Shown here: positions 55,871-64,000 of the stretch, in pieces
Layout of the letters: every line of letters begins with the position of its first letter
How positions within the stretch are numbered: the stretch's first letter is position 1
Source: Acanthosepion lycidas
Taxonomy: Eukaryota; Mollusca; Cephalopoda; Sepiida; Sepiidae
Length of the DNA: 64,000 nt
Direction of reading: 5' to 3'
Assembly (NCBI GenBank): GCA_963932145.1
Contig: OZ010586.1
Location: 68,419,754-68,483,753 of the forward strand
Notes under the pieces: generated by a model
The model's database searches: none
What the model saw: the letters and a program-made list of their open reading frames with translations, nothing else
Told to the model about the DNA's origin: nothing
Made by a program: the position numbers and the translations under genes

Positions 55871-56588
55871 CAGGCGAAAATTTGGGGACACCCTGTGTGT
55901 GTAAAAAAAACAAACACCTTAAAATGTGATATTTTTATTTTTTCAAGTAAAAGATAAAATTTCGCTAACTACAACGTATTTTCTCTTTATTACGACAAAA
56001 TTAACCACTTAATTATAAAAAAAATTGGCATTATATTTTGGAATCATATTTTGTTTTCGTCAATAAAATCATCTACATTAATTACTGTTTTACAATTTCT
56101 TTCCGAAGCATTCTTCAAGCACTGAAAAAGCTCACTCTCACTCTTTAGTATTCTCTTCGAACTCTTCTATACAACTCTTCTGATCCTAATTCAATAGGAG
56201 AGTGGAAATTGAAGCAGCCAAGACATACATTTCAAAATGTTGTTTGTTTTCTTTGATATAATTTAGAAAAGTGTTTTGGGTCGTTGTCTTGTTGAAAGGT
56301 GATCTTTTTTCTAATTACGCTTAAGTCAGTTGGCACAGCAAAATGTAAGTATATTGTTCTTTATTCATTTCAACTGTTTGGTAGTAAGCGGAGGATGTAT
56401 GTGACAATAAATCCAGGAGAAAGACCGAATGATGAAGGTGTGATTAAGGATGGTGGTGGGGCTCTTATGGTGCAGGATGTTCTTAGGGAAAGCGGGCTGC
56501 AAATTTGATTCGGCACAAGGTAATCGGGATAACAGAATCATTTTAAGGTGCATTTAAAGAAATACAGGGTTTCCAAAACTTTTGCCTG
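55871..56588. mobile_element. Tc1-like transposon with internal inversion
   Basis: Ends CAGGCGAAAATTTGGGGACA and the inverse of CAAAACTTTTGCCTG are flanked by TA (55869-55870, 56589-56590). On the plus strand 56350-56508 encodes FQLFGSKRRMYV, INPGERPNDEGVIKDGGGAL, part of the catalytic domain. On the minus strand 55990-56304 encodes TFQQDNDPKHFSKL and later residues (EELYRRVRREY). In intact Tc1 transposases these lie consecutively on one strand, so the element is internally inverted and inactive. Confidence 0.8.

Positions 56589-56589
<1 letters not shown>

Positions 56590-56643
<54 letters not shown>
56590..56643. repeat. (TA)n microsatellite
   Basis: About 27 TA units between the Tc1 right end and the large inverted repeat; the TA target site lies at its edge. 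Confidence 0.95.
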
Positions 56644-56649
<6 letters not shown>

Positions 56650-56959
56650 TTTATTTAAAAATATGATTCCAACACGCTACATAAGTGTTCTCATGTTTCA
56701 AAACAAGAGCCGAAAATTTCAATATAATTATTTGAATTAAATTGAATTAAAGTAAGCTCTGTTCCATCTTCAAGCGAAATTTTTTGGGGAAATATTAAAT
56801 TTCATTTATTGATTAAAAAAAAAATTCGCTTGAAGATGGTACAGAGCTTACTTTAATTCAATTTAATTCAAATAATTATATTGAAATTTTCGGCTCTTGT
56901 TTTGAAACATGAGAACACTTATGTAGCGTGTTGGAATCATATTTTTAAATAAATAATTA
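56644..56959. mobile_element. large inverted repeat, CGCTACATAAG tail family, 142-bp arms
   Basis: Arms 56644-56785 and about 56816-56959 are inverted and almost identical, with about 30 nt between them. Landmarks are CACGCTACATAAGTGTTCTC, ATGTTTCAAAACAAGAGCCG, CTTCAAGCGAAATTTTTT. On the plus strand the right arm contains CGCTTGAAGATGG ... TTTGAAACATGAGAACAC. It is a member of the 16.79 and 19.45 kb family. Confidence 0.85.
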
Positions 56960-57072
56960 TTTTTATGCTCTACTTTTGTATCGAGCACTATTTTTAAAAA
57001 ATAATAACAACAATACTAAACAACTTTGGATTATTTACCTAACCAGTTCTTTCCTATTTTCTATATATTTTC

Positions 57073-57076
<4 letters not shown>

Positions 57077-57149
<73 letters not shown>
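57077..57149. repeat. (TA)n microsatellite, long
   Basis: About 36 TA units. From 57.15 to 58.21 kb the sequence is unique-looking and AT-rich with no gene I can support. Confidence 0.97.
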
Positions 57150-57154
<5 letters not shown>

Positions 57155-58214
57155 GGTATTAAGTGGAAAGTGCTCAATATCCGTGATAGAGATAATATAT
57201 GCGGTTGCATGGATAATAGTTTGTAACCCCAGGTTTCATGTATGTATGTATGTTTGTGTGTGAGTGTGTGAAGAGGGATAGAGGAAGAGTGAGCGAGTGA
57301 GAGAGATGTAATAAGTGTATTTAGATTTTTCCTTTCACTAGGAGCACTATTTGTCGCTCAAATAAATGATTATGTTACTCTTGAAAATTGTGATTGGATG
57401 TTGTTCGAGATAAAATAAAAAAGTTTTATGAATTTCATTAAAAATTAACCATTTGTCATGTTTTCATTTCTGCAATGATGAAAAAACTCAGTCGTTTAAA
57501 ACATATAAAGAGAACATTTTATTTACTCAATCGTATTTGCTAATCGGCCATATTCGACGCACATTCATCATCTCATCGACAATAACGGAAACAAACATTT
57601 TTAAAAGGAAGCCATGTTACTGACTATAAAACAGTTGGCTTCATAAAAAATAATTTTATAAGTGAATTGAAAAATGTGAGATAGTTTTCGTTAAATTCGA
57701 CATAAAATCTAAAATTTTATTAATATTTTCAGCTGTGCATTTTAAAGATTTTATACTGAGGGCATAAATTTGATTATCAATCTTGTTCTAAAATAAATAT
57801 AAGTCATTCAGTACTAGAGAGACAATTGCTTGAACAGTGATTTTATTTCTTCGTTATATGAATGCCCCGAAAATAATAACCGATGTAACCCGTGAACTGC
57901 CGGGGGCCAGTTACGAAATCTTTCTTCAAACGTCAAATTTATAATAACTAACTTAGGCAATAATATTTTTTTCAAGTGCTTCTTGATTATGTATTATATA
58001 TTCAATAATTTTTCCCCATAAAAAGTAATTTATTTGCCAGTACGATTTTCTTAATCTCTTCCTTAGATGCCTGATAACAATTATTTACGTTAAAAACAAC
58101 GAAAAATCTCGTGGTTGGAGCTTGATGGCAAGACCCCAAAAAGGGAGATAACTCGTGGTCGACGTCAACATAAAAATTGTCAACGAGGAGTTATTTAACG
58201 AATGGCAGCCGATT

Positions 58215-58312
58215 GTGATTTCCTAAGCGTATCTTAGATGTGGCACAAGGCCGAAATATGGGGACACCCAGTGAGGATTGAACGTATTACTTAGTCGCAA
58301 TTGAACTACCAA
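58215..58312 (-). mobile_element. tail-sharing tRNA-SINE, single truncated unit
   Basis: TTTCCTAAGCGTATCTTAGA, GTGGCACAAGGCCGAAATAT and CACCCAGTGAGGATTGAACG place it in the same family as 44.4 and 60.0 kb. The tRNA-head side is cut off. Confidence 0.75.
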
Positions 58313-58489
58313 TATATATTCATCTCTAAGTGTTGGGAAATATAATAAAAACATTCATTTTTTTTAATTAACAGATAGTTCACCTAGTACAATGCCCAAG
58401 AGCCAATCAAAGTAGAGGGTTACTGATTGTGTTTGTTGTAACAGAGAGGGAAGGAGGAATTAAGAAATGATAATACTTGTAGGATAGAT

Positions 58490-59150
58490 GTCGGTTGACC
58501 CAGAAATTAAAGACACCAAGATTATAGTTTTCAGGGAAGCATCCTCACGGGAGTTTGTTCCACAAAGCAAAAGATCTGGGGGAGAAGCTGTCTGAATGGA
58601 AATTGCTGCTGATCAAATGAACACGTATGGAATGGTTTGCCACCGTGAATATAACAGAGCGAGTCCTGGCTGTAAAGGTGGATCTAAGGTATGTAACTCG
58701 TCCGAACGTCTGGCATGATAAAGTAGTTAGAGGCTAGCATCGTTTCGTCTGTGGGATAAGAATCACAGGATGGAGAATAATTAATCATCTACAAGATCGC
58801 GTTAGCGCTTTTGAAAACTGTCAAGGCTGGACTGTAAGGACTTAACATCAGCCCAGATATGACAACAATACTCCATTCTTTGTCTTATCTGCGCTTGTAA
58901 AGATAGAGCATGGCAGCAGTTGTTAGATTTTTTTTTTTTGAAGCGATAAAAAGAAACCGAATATATGCGATGGCACGAATATATGCGTTCCATTTGAGGT
59001 CAGGCGTGAGCTTTATACACAATCGGAGTTCACAGCAAGGAGCCTCTTTGAGGGTATGATCATTCATAAGGATTGGTTCAAATTTAGGATCTACTTGGCC
59101 GTAATAAAATGTTACGAGTTTAGTTTTGGATGCATTGTGTGATAACAGCC
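58490..59150 (-). pseudogene. CR1/Jockey-like LINE RT C-terminal region
   Basis: Two overlapping minus-strand frames (58802-58993 and 58885-59067) share the expected string: KLTPDLKWNAYIRAIAYIRF, LTTAAMLYLYK, then in the other frame QIRQRMEYCCHIWADVKSLQ and SLDSFQKR. Further on, SFSPRSFALWNKLP-like sequence ends the protein near 58560. One frameshift lies in the LYLYK/QAQIRQR junction (an extended T run at 58927-58939 may cause a second). It is the best preserved of five copies. Confidence 0.8.
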
Positions 59151-59469
59151 AATCTATTTAATAAAACAATATTTAATAATTTAAAATAACAAATCTTACT
59201 ACTAAAAAGTTCAAACTGATTCCTAATTTAAGATGTTTACTGTAGCACTATCGTCAACATACTTATAGAAGCCATTAATTTTGAGTTAATTCTTCACACG
59301 AAATTTAATGAATCTAATTTAGTATAAAAAACGTCAACTTAGTCTAACAAACATGTCGTTTCCCAGATAAAATAGCAAGTATCTTTATTCAATATAATTT
59401 CCCTTTTCCTATGTGCCGTGTCCCTTCAAGAGGCTGGCGATCATAGCTTTTCTCAGTTTCCTGTCCTAT

Positions 59470-59590
59470 TGGATGTGTGGTTCAGGTAACGGATATCGGC
59501 GGGTAAAATGGAATCGACGAGGCGAGTTCAGATTCCGAGTTTGTTGCTTTTACTTTCGCACAAAAATCATTGGGAACGGGATTGTTCCAT
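59470..59590 (+). mobile_element. tRNA-derived SINE (GTGTGGTTCAGGTAACGG head)
   Basis: GTGTGGTTCAGGTAACGGAT and GGCGAGTTCAGATTCCGAGT are A and B box-like and are spaced about 45 bp apart. A trailer CTTTTACTTTCGCACAAAAA follows. Confidence 0.55.
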
Positions 59591-59933
59591 CTCTTCTCCA
59601 CGCAGCTATGATTCAAATTGTAGAGTAGGCCAAGCATTTAAAACTTTGTTGGTAACTAGTGTAAGAGAAAGGAATCGTTGAATTCCAAATCTTGCAAAAA
59701 GGCAACGGGAAACGCCTCTGCCAACTTTTCCCAGGAAATGCAAAGAAATTAACAAATAATAAAGAAAAGGAATTTGTGAAGGGCCGTGATAGCCTTACCG
59801 ACAGAAAAACGTGGTATTAAAAAAAGAGAAAATATTATGAATTGAAGTGATATTTTTACGGTTTATCAACACTTTATGGTTATGTAAGGCGAAGCATATT
59901 TTGGAATGTAAGAATAATTCTTTTTTTACATTA

Positions 59934-60475
59934 AGTGATTTTCTAAGCGGAGATGAGATGCGGCAAAAAAACGAAAATATGACGCACCGAATGAGGATCG
60001 AACTCACTACTCAGTTGTAATTGATCTAGCGAGACGAGCTTGCTAGCCATTACACCACGTCGAAGCGCCCTTTTCTAAGCGTAGATTAGATGAGGTAGAA
60101 GGCCGAAAGTATGGGGCAGCCAGTGAGGATCGAATTCAATATTCAGTTGTAATTAATCTAGCAAGACAAACTTGCTAACCATTACATCTCATCGAAGTGC
60201 ATCCTTGACATTCTAAATGGAGCTTAGATGGGGCACAAGGCCGAAAGTATGAGGCACCCAGTGAGGGTCGAATTCACTATTCAGTCGTAACTGATCCATC
60301 AAGACAAGCTTGTTAACCATTACATCTCATCGAATTACACTTTTCTAAGCATAGCTTAGATGTGGCACAAGGCCGAATGTATGGGGCACCTACTGAGGAA
60401 CGAACTCCCTACTCAGTTGTAATTGATCTATGGACACAAGATTGCTAACCATTACACCACGTCGAAATGCGCAAA
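59934..60475 (-). mobile_element. tail-sharing tRNA-SINE, tandem array of four units
   Basis: Units at 59934-60069, 60070-60205, 60206-60335 and 60336-60475, all in the same minus orientation with periods of about 130-140 bp. Each has the tRNA-like head (GGTGTAATGGTTAGCAAGC type), B box region (GAATTCGATCCTCACTGG type), CGGCCTTGTGCCACATC-like tail and AAGCTACGCTTAGAAAA-like end. They differ by 15-25%, so the array is old or repeatedly recombined. Confidence 0.9.
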
Positions 60476-60724
60476 ATGATTTTCTAAGCAATTTTCTGTA
60501 ACGTTTATCAGATATGAAAAATAATATTCCTGTCTCTCTCGAGTAGATCTCTAGTTTTATATTGCATTGATTGATCGATTCGTTTTCGATGGCCTCTCAC
60601 CACTTTTCAGGTTACTTAAAGCCATGAAATATTTTTAAATTGCAATAATTTTTCTTTTAGATAATAATGGTTTAGTGATACAAGTCTTAATATTTAACTG
60701 AGAGAAGGAGAAGTGAATTCTTTC

Positions 60725-60840
60725 ATTTCCCAATAGGATTTACGCGTAAGTGAATATAATGAACCCAAGGTAGAACTCGTCTCTTCGATTAACAATTCAG
60801 AGTCATTATCGATTGCAGCACATGAAAATCCAAGCTTAGA
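60725..60840 (-). mobile_element. tRNA-derived SINE, degenerate
   Basis: ACGCGTAAGTGAATATAATG and CATTATCGATTGCAGCACAT match, inverted, the trailer and A-box zones of the copies at 40.2 and 43.6 kb. Confidence 0.45.
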
Positions 60841-60984
60841 GCAACTCGTATTCTCAAGCAGTCATCCATCTAAGTAATGACCAATTCGACGTTTCTTAAC
60901 TTCGGTGATCTTACGGGAACCGGTGTTTCAACCTCATGTGACCTTGTATCGGGCGAAATTTAGTAAAAATAATTCTTGCACTTT

Positions 60985-61370
60985 ATGCAATGTGTGCCCT
61001 AGCGGTTAGAGCATTAGCATTCCAAGTGTAAGATCCGAGTTCCAACCTCATGGTGAATGAAGTGATTTCTCGATAATATCGGTATGGTGAGATGATCCTA
61101 GCGTGTAGCATTAGTGGCAAGTGCCTGAAAACTATACCATGGTTCGACTTTAGCCCTGTGAACGATTGGGTAGAAGAAAATGTTTGCAAGCCGTTCTTAG
61201 CAATGCAAACAGGAAATCAAGTCAGAGTAATGTACATGTAGAAGATTGGCTGATAGTTAAAGGTTAAAGACCTTCTACAGATACCCCATTTGCCTGGCTA
61301 CTCTGGGGATGTATCAGTCTAAAACCTGACTGTTGTAACCTAGGGAATATACTGAATAGAATAATCAGAC
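60985..61370 (+). mobile_element. tRNA-derived SINE with the conserved central block, different body
   Basis: The head GTGCCCTAGCGGTTAGAGCA carries an A box and AGATCCGAGTTCCAACCTC a B box. The central block TGCCTGAAAACTATACCATG ... GATTGGGTAGAAG matches the long SINEs at 0.86 and 19.81 kb. The following sequence (about 170 bp to CTGTTGTAACCTAGGG) is unrelated to theirs. Same core with different bodies is the definition of a SINE superfamily with a conserved domain. Confidence 0.75.
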
Positions 61371-61514
61371 GAAGTTTGGTAATCAACGATAATACTTAGG
61401 ACATGAACAACACATATAAGATTCGCCAGCAGCGCGTAGAAGTAGTAGTCAATTGCTATGTGAGTCAACTGAATTCCACAATGAATCTCCAACTTCAGGA
61501 TATCTACCAACCGT

Positions 61515-61690
61515 CCCACGCGGTCAGATATGGCACAAAGTCGAATTTAATGTGGGGTATCCGAGTCCGTAGGCTCGGTCAAAAGTTCCCCGTACACCCC
61601 GTTTCCCGAGACGAGACTCTGCCCTTCGACATCTGGGGACCCTCCTTACCCGGAGGCAGACAGTCCGACCTGCACAGCTGGAGACGAATC
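61515..61690 (-). mobile_element. GC-rich multi-hairpin repeat, diverged copy
   Basis: ATATGGCACAAAGTCGAATT, GTCCGTAGGCTCGGTCAAAA and GACGAGACTCTGCCCTTCGA align with the minus-strand array at 42.6-43.3 kb. The end toward 61690 is degraded. Part of the frame at 61403-61870 runs across it and is not a gene. Confidence 0.65.
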
Positions 61691-61869
61691 TCCAACTGTA
61701 GACCAACATACAGTATTTACTACTGTATCTATGTGAATAGGGATATTCCCATTATCGTCCGTAGGTATGCTACAACACTAACAATGACTGAAATTCTTCC
61801 GATAGGTCCGACAAAAAATGGGAAAATAACCTCTAATCAGTTGTTAACTGGAATAATGAATGGCTTGTA

Positions 61870-62094
61870 AATTTTAACGCCTCCGAAAGGAAAGTTCTAT
61901 CTTTTAATCATGATAGAGAACCATTTTTGCTCTCCATCAGCGTGGCTAATGCTAACCTCCAGGAGATTAACTGATTACGCTTTCTTGGTATCACATTTTC
62001 TACTGATATGAATTTGAGCGATTATATTGAATCAATTGTGAGGAATGCTATTGGGAACGTTGGTTCAGTGTGACTTTCTCATCAGAATCCATCT

Positions 62095-62136
<42 letters not shown>

Positions 62137-62312
62137 ATTCAACCATGCATTGAATACTGCTGACATATCGTATCTGGTGTTCCGGTGATATATCTCGAGA
62201 TTCTCAACAAAACCAAATAGTGGTTCGTAATGTAATGGGTACTGAATTTCTACCGTCGTGACGTGTTTTCCCTTTGTCTTTTCTATAAAGATTTTCATGG
62301 TAATAGTTCTTA
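61870..62312 (+). pseudogene. CR1/Jockey-like LINE RT C-terminal fragment, upstream part
   Basis: Translation shows LRFLGITFSTDMNLSDYIES, IVRNAIGNVGSV, then, after a (TA)n tract at about 62096-62135, IQPCIEYC, followed by RRDVFSLCLFYKDFHGN near 62255-62300. These are consecutive landmarks of the family. The TA run lies where about 20 codons would be expected, and at least one stop and two frame changes occur. Confidence 0.75.
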
Positions 62313-62532
62313 TAAGCTCTCCTTGGCTGACTTGTCGAACTCTCTACCTTCGGACAGAGAAGAACCCAGATGTACCTATTGGCAGAGTCTTGTCAGGGGA
62401 GTTAGACAAACCCAACCCCGTGTATGTGGAATCTACGGGGAATTTTTGCCCGAACCTGTGAGATCGGAATCATCCCACATAAAAACTGGCCTTGTGCCAC
62501 ATCCTGCCTTGTGGGGAGTTTGGTAAATGCCA
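62313..62532 (+). mobile_element. GC-rich multi-hairpin repeat inserted in a LINE, with flanking direct repeat
   Basis: The repeat runs from GGCTGACTTGTCGAACTCTC to GGCCTTGTGCCACATCCTGC and GGGGAGTTTGGTAAATGCC. AGCTCTCCTTG occurs just before it (62313-62323) and just after it (62532-62542), an 11-bp direct repeat fitting a target-site duplication. LINE protein-coding relics continue on both sides, so this is a clean, dated insertion that argues for retroposition. Confidence 0.75.
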
Positions 62533-62670
62533 GCTCTCCTTGTTAGCTCGATCGCACAAAGTTAAATGCAGTACTAGATTTCTAGAATTAGTAAGATGTA
62601 ACCATAAACATATTCCAATAGTTTTTTCTCGAATTTCTCACCTCTGGAAGTAACTTCCGGCTTGTTGTTT
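62533..62670 (+). pseudogene. CR1/Jockey-like LINE, continuation after the GC-rich insert
   Basis: Translation of 62560-62650 gives KCSTRFLELVRCNHKHIPIV and FSRISHLWK, corresponding to the region before RTSRLWNSLP in the family. It continues the fragment at 61.87-62.31 kb with the insert removed from consideration. Confidence 0.55.
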
Positions 62671-62680
62671 TCTTGTTATT

Positions 62681-62779
62681 AGGTTGGTGCAAAAATAATG
62701 ACGTCATAATGTCGTTTTTTGAAGTTAAAAATACGTCAAAAAACGACATTATTACGTCATTATTTTTGCACCAACCTAA
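62681..62779. mobile_element. mariner-type MITE, long form, copy 3
   Basis: A 99-bp palindrome with TTAGGTTGGTGCAAAAATAA ends and TA flanks, arms including TGACGTCATAATGTCG. It is about 97% identical to the 18.97-kb copy and so is young. Confidence 0.94.
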
Positions 62780-62789
62780 TACCTACAGT

Positions 62790-63384
62790 CATCAAAAAAT
62801 TAATTGCAACGTCAATCGCTATCTTCTTCCTCCCTGAAACTTATTATTTTATTGTCCTTTCTTCTCACTAAAGTCTTCTCATTCTCTTTCACTCCCAGTA
62901 AACCTCTGCGTCTTACTGGCATCATCGCCTTACTCGGGGTGATATGATTAAAAGAAAGAGAAATGGAATTAAGCCACATCAATTCGCAATTTGCCGCAAC
63001 GGTGGATGTAGAGCTTCACATTATGATAAGTAATTTTTTGGAAGGAACTAGCGTATATTTTAAAATACCATTAAATAAAATATTGAGCACTTACAAACTG
63101 TTCATTGATAATTAACAGTGAAAAGTTTTGTGATATTTTAACACTGTTTTTGTTTTTGAAAACATCAGTTAACATCTATTTGAACAATTTATACTATTTA
63201 TGATCATTTCGGTTGCCAATATGTCCGGTCTTCTCATCTCTAAAAAAAAAAATCAAGGGACAAAAACATCAATAACACTTAAAGTGCTTTCTGACATTTT
63301 TCCCATAATGCATTAACTCAGCAAATGGAATTGTAAAATTGGCCTCTTTGTTAAATGGATATCTTTGAGCACATGTTCTCTTTC

Positions 63385-63419
<35 letters not shown>

Positions 63420-63735
63420 TGCCAAAAAATAATAAAAAAGAAGACTCAATATTGCATGAACATGCAATGATGTCATCCTTTCTTTCTACTTCGTTGACGA
63501 AAGTGCTCCACACTGTCTTTCCGATAATATTGGCCACTCCGTAATAATGATAGTTGAATAGATCCTGCAGTTGAGATCCAGTTGCATTACGTGTAGCGAT
63601 AAATGATCGCTTCAAAATTAACAGGTTTATTTTATTAGATGTTCTGTTTTTGTTATAACATTTTATTTTGAAAGAAAATCCTCCTGATCCCAATCAAATA
63701 AACAGAATTTACATTATATACACACGAACTATTGC
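62790..63735. other. no supported gene
   Basis: The minus-strand frame of 126 codons (63313-63693) crosses an A run at 63387-63405. Its stretch ATRNATGSQLQDLFNY might be part of an old transposase-like HTH, but I cannot defend it. The rest is AT-rich unique-looking sequence. Confidence 0.4.
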
Positions 63736-63739
63736 CCTC

Positions 63740-64000
63740 ATCTTTGTTGTTCGTCCTGGGTATGATGATAAACGGCATTCACCAGTAAGGCCTCTGATCA
63801 TTAGGTTCTGAGGAGCCTGGAATCACCTCTTAATTGTTGATGTTTCCATTTCCAGCCCAACCAGGAGTGGTAGCACCTGTTGGAATTCCAGCTATGCTCA
63901 AAAAGTTGACCCCGAAACTGGGGGCAAAACACTATGAAAGTATAAAAATACATTTTTATAGTAAAAATATCAAGAATACACTTTTCAAGAAAAAAAAATA
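63740..64000 (-). mobile_element. repeat-core family, copy cut by the window end
   Basis: GTCCTGGGTATGATGATAAA, GGAATCACCTCTTAATTGTT, GAGTGGTAGCACCTGTTGGA and AAAACACTATGAAAGTATAA match the minus-strand copy at 49.09 kb in order. The core repeats start at about 63955 and continue past the window. Confidence 0.7.

Noticed and set aside
63313-63693. 126-codon minus frame with ATRNATGSQLQD
   Set aside because: A faint transposase-like look but no family landmarks, and a poly-A tract inside the frame.

Overview
This is a eukaryotic, AT-rich, repeat-dominated intergenic window in which I can support no intact host protein-coding gene. Long (TA)n tracts recur every few kilobases. There are tRNA-derived SINEs with a shared central domain and a shared tail, several clades of decayed non-LTR retrotransposons, many Tc1/mariner relics, a Penelope-like tail family and a decayed Ty3/Gypsy element. 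This mixture fits a lophotrochozoan invertebrate, most likely a mollusc. The SINEs with a conserved central domain suggest a cephalopod, but I cannot prove that from sequence alone. Most short open frames are translated microsatellites or transposon debris.

Layout. 0-6 kb: a long tRNA-SINE (minus), a Penelope-like tail with a 5'-truncated LINE duplicated in tandem (1.65-3.70 kb), a canonical type I hammerhead ribozyme motif on the minus strand (3907-3956), an inverted-repeat element, and a LINE C-terminal fragment (4.7-5.5 kb). 6-20 kb: microsatellites, two large hierarchical tetranucleotide arrays (9.8-10.3 and 10.86-11.44 kb), CR1/Jockey-like LINE tails, another LINE tail, and many near-perfect palindromes (15.0, 16.4, 17.0, 19.2 and 19.5 kb). 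20-34 kb: the second long SINE, copies of a GC-rich many-hairpin SINE-like repeat, and a graveyard of Tc1-like transposase pieces (27.7-31.7 kb). 34-39 kb: one decayed Ty3/Gypsy fossil carrying two pogo/Tigger-like MITEs and a Penelope-like tail. 39-50 kb: copies of an unclassified element with a core of about 28-bp repeats, three tandem GC-rich repeats, SINE dimers and a serine/leucine-type tRNA-like sequence. 50-64 kb: RTE-like LINE tails, a DUF4817-type mariner-family transposon, a mariner relic, a rearranged Tc1 element, a 4-unit SINE tandem array, and a CR1-like LINE interrupted by a GC-rich repeat.

The parts interact as parasites of one another. tRNA-SINEs, the GC-rich repeat and a LINE 3' end all share the tail GGCCTTGTGCCACA, which suggests LINE machinery mobilises the short elements. 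MITEs with mariner and pogo ends are nested in older elements and give relative ages. The strongest single signal is the hammerhead ribozyme with complete core, three stems and a GUC cleavage triplet. Three further loci of a related tail carry a CTGAAGA-type variant of the same fold.
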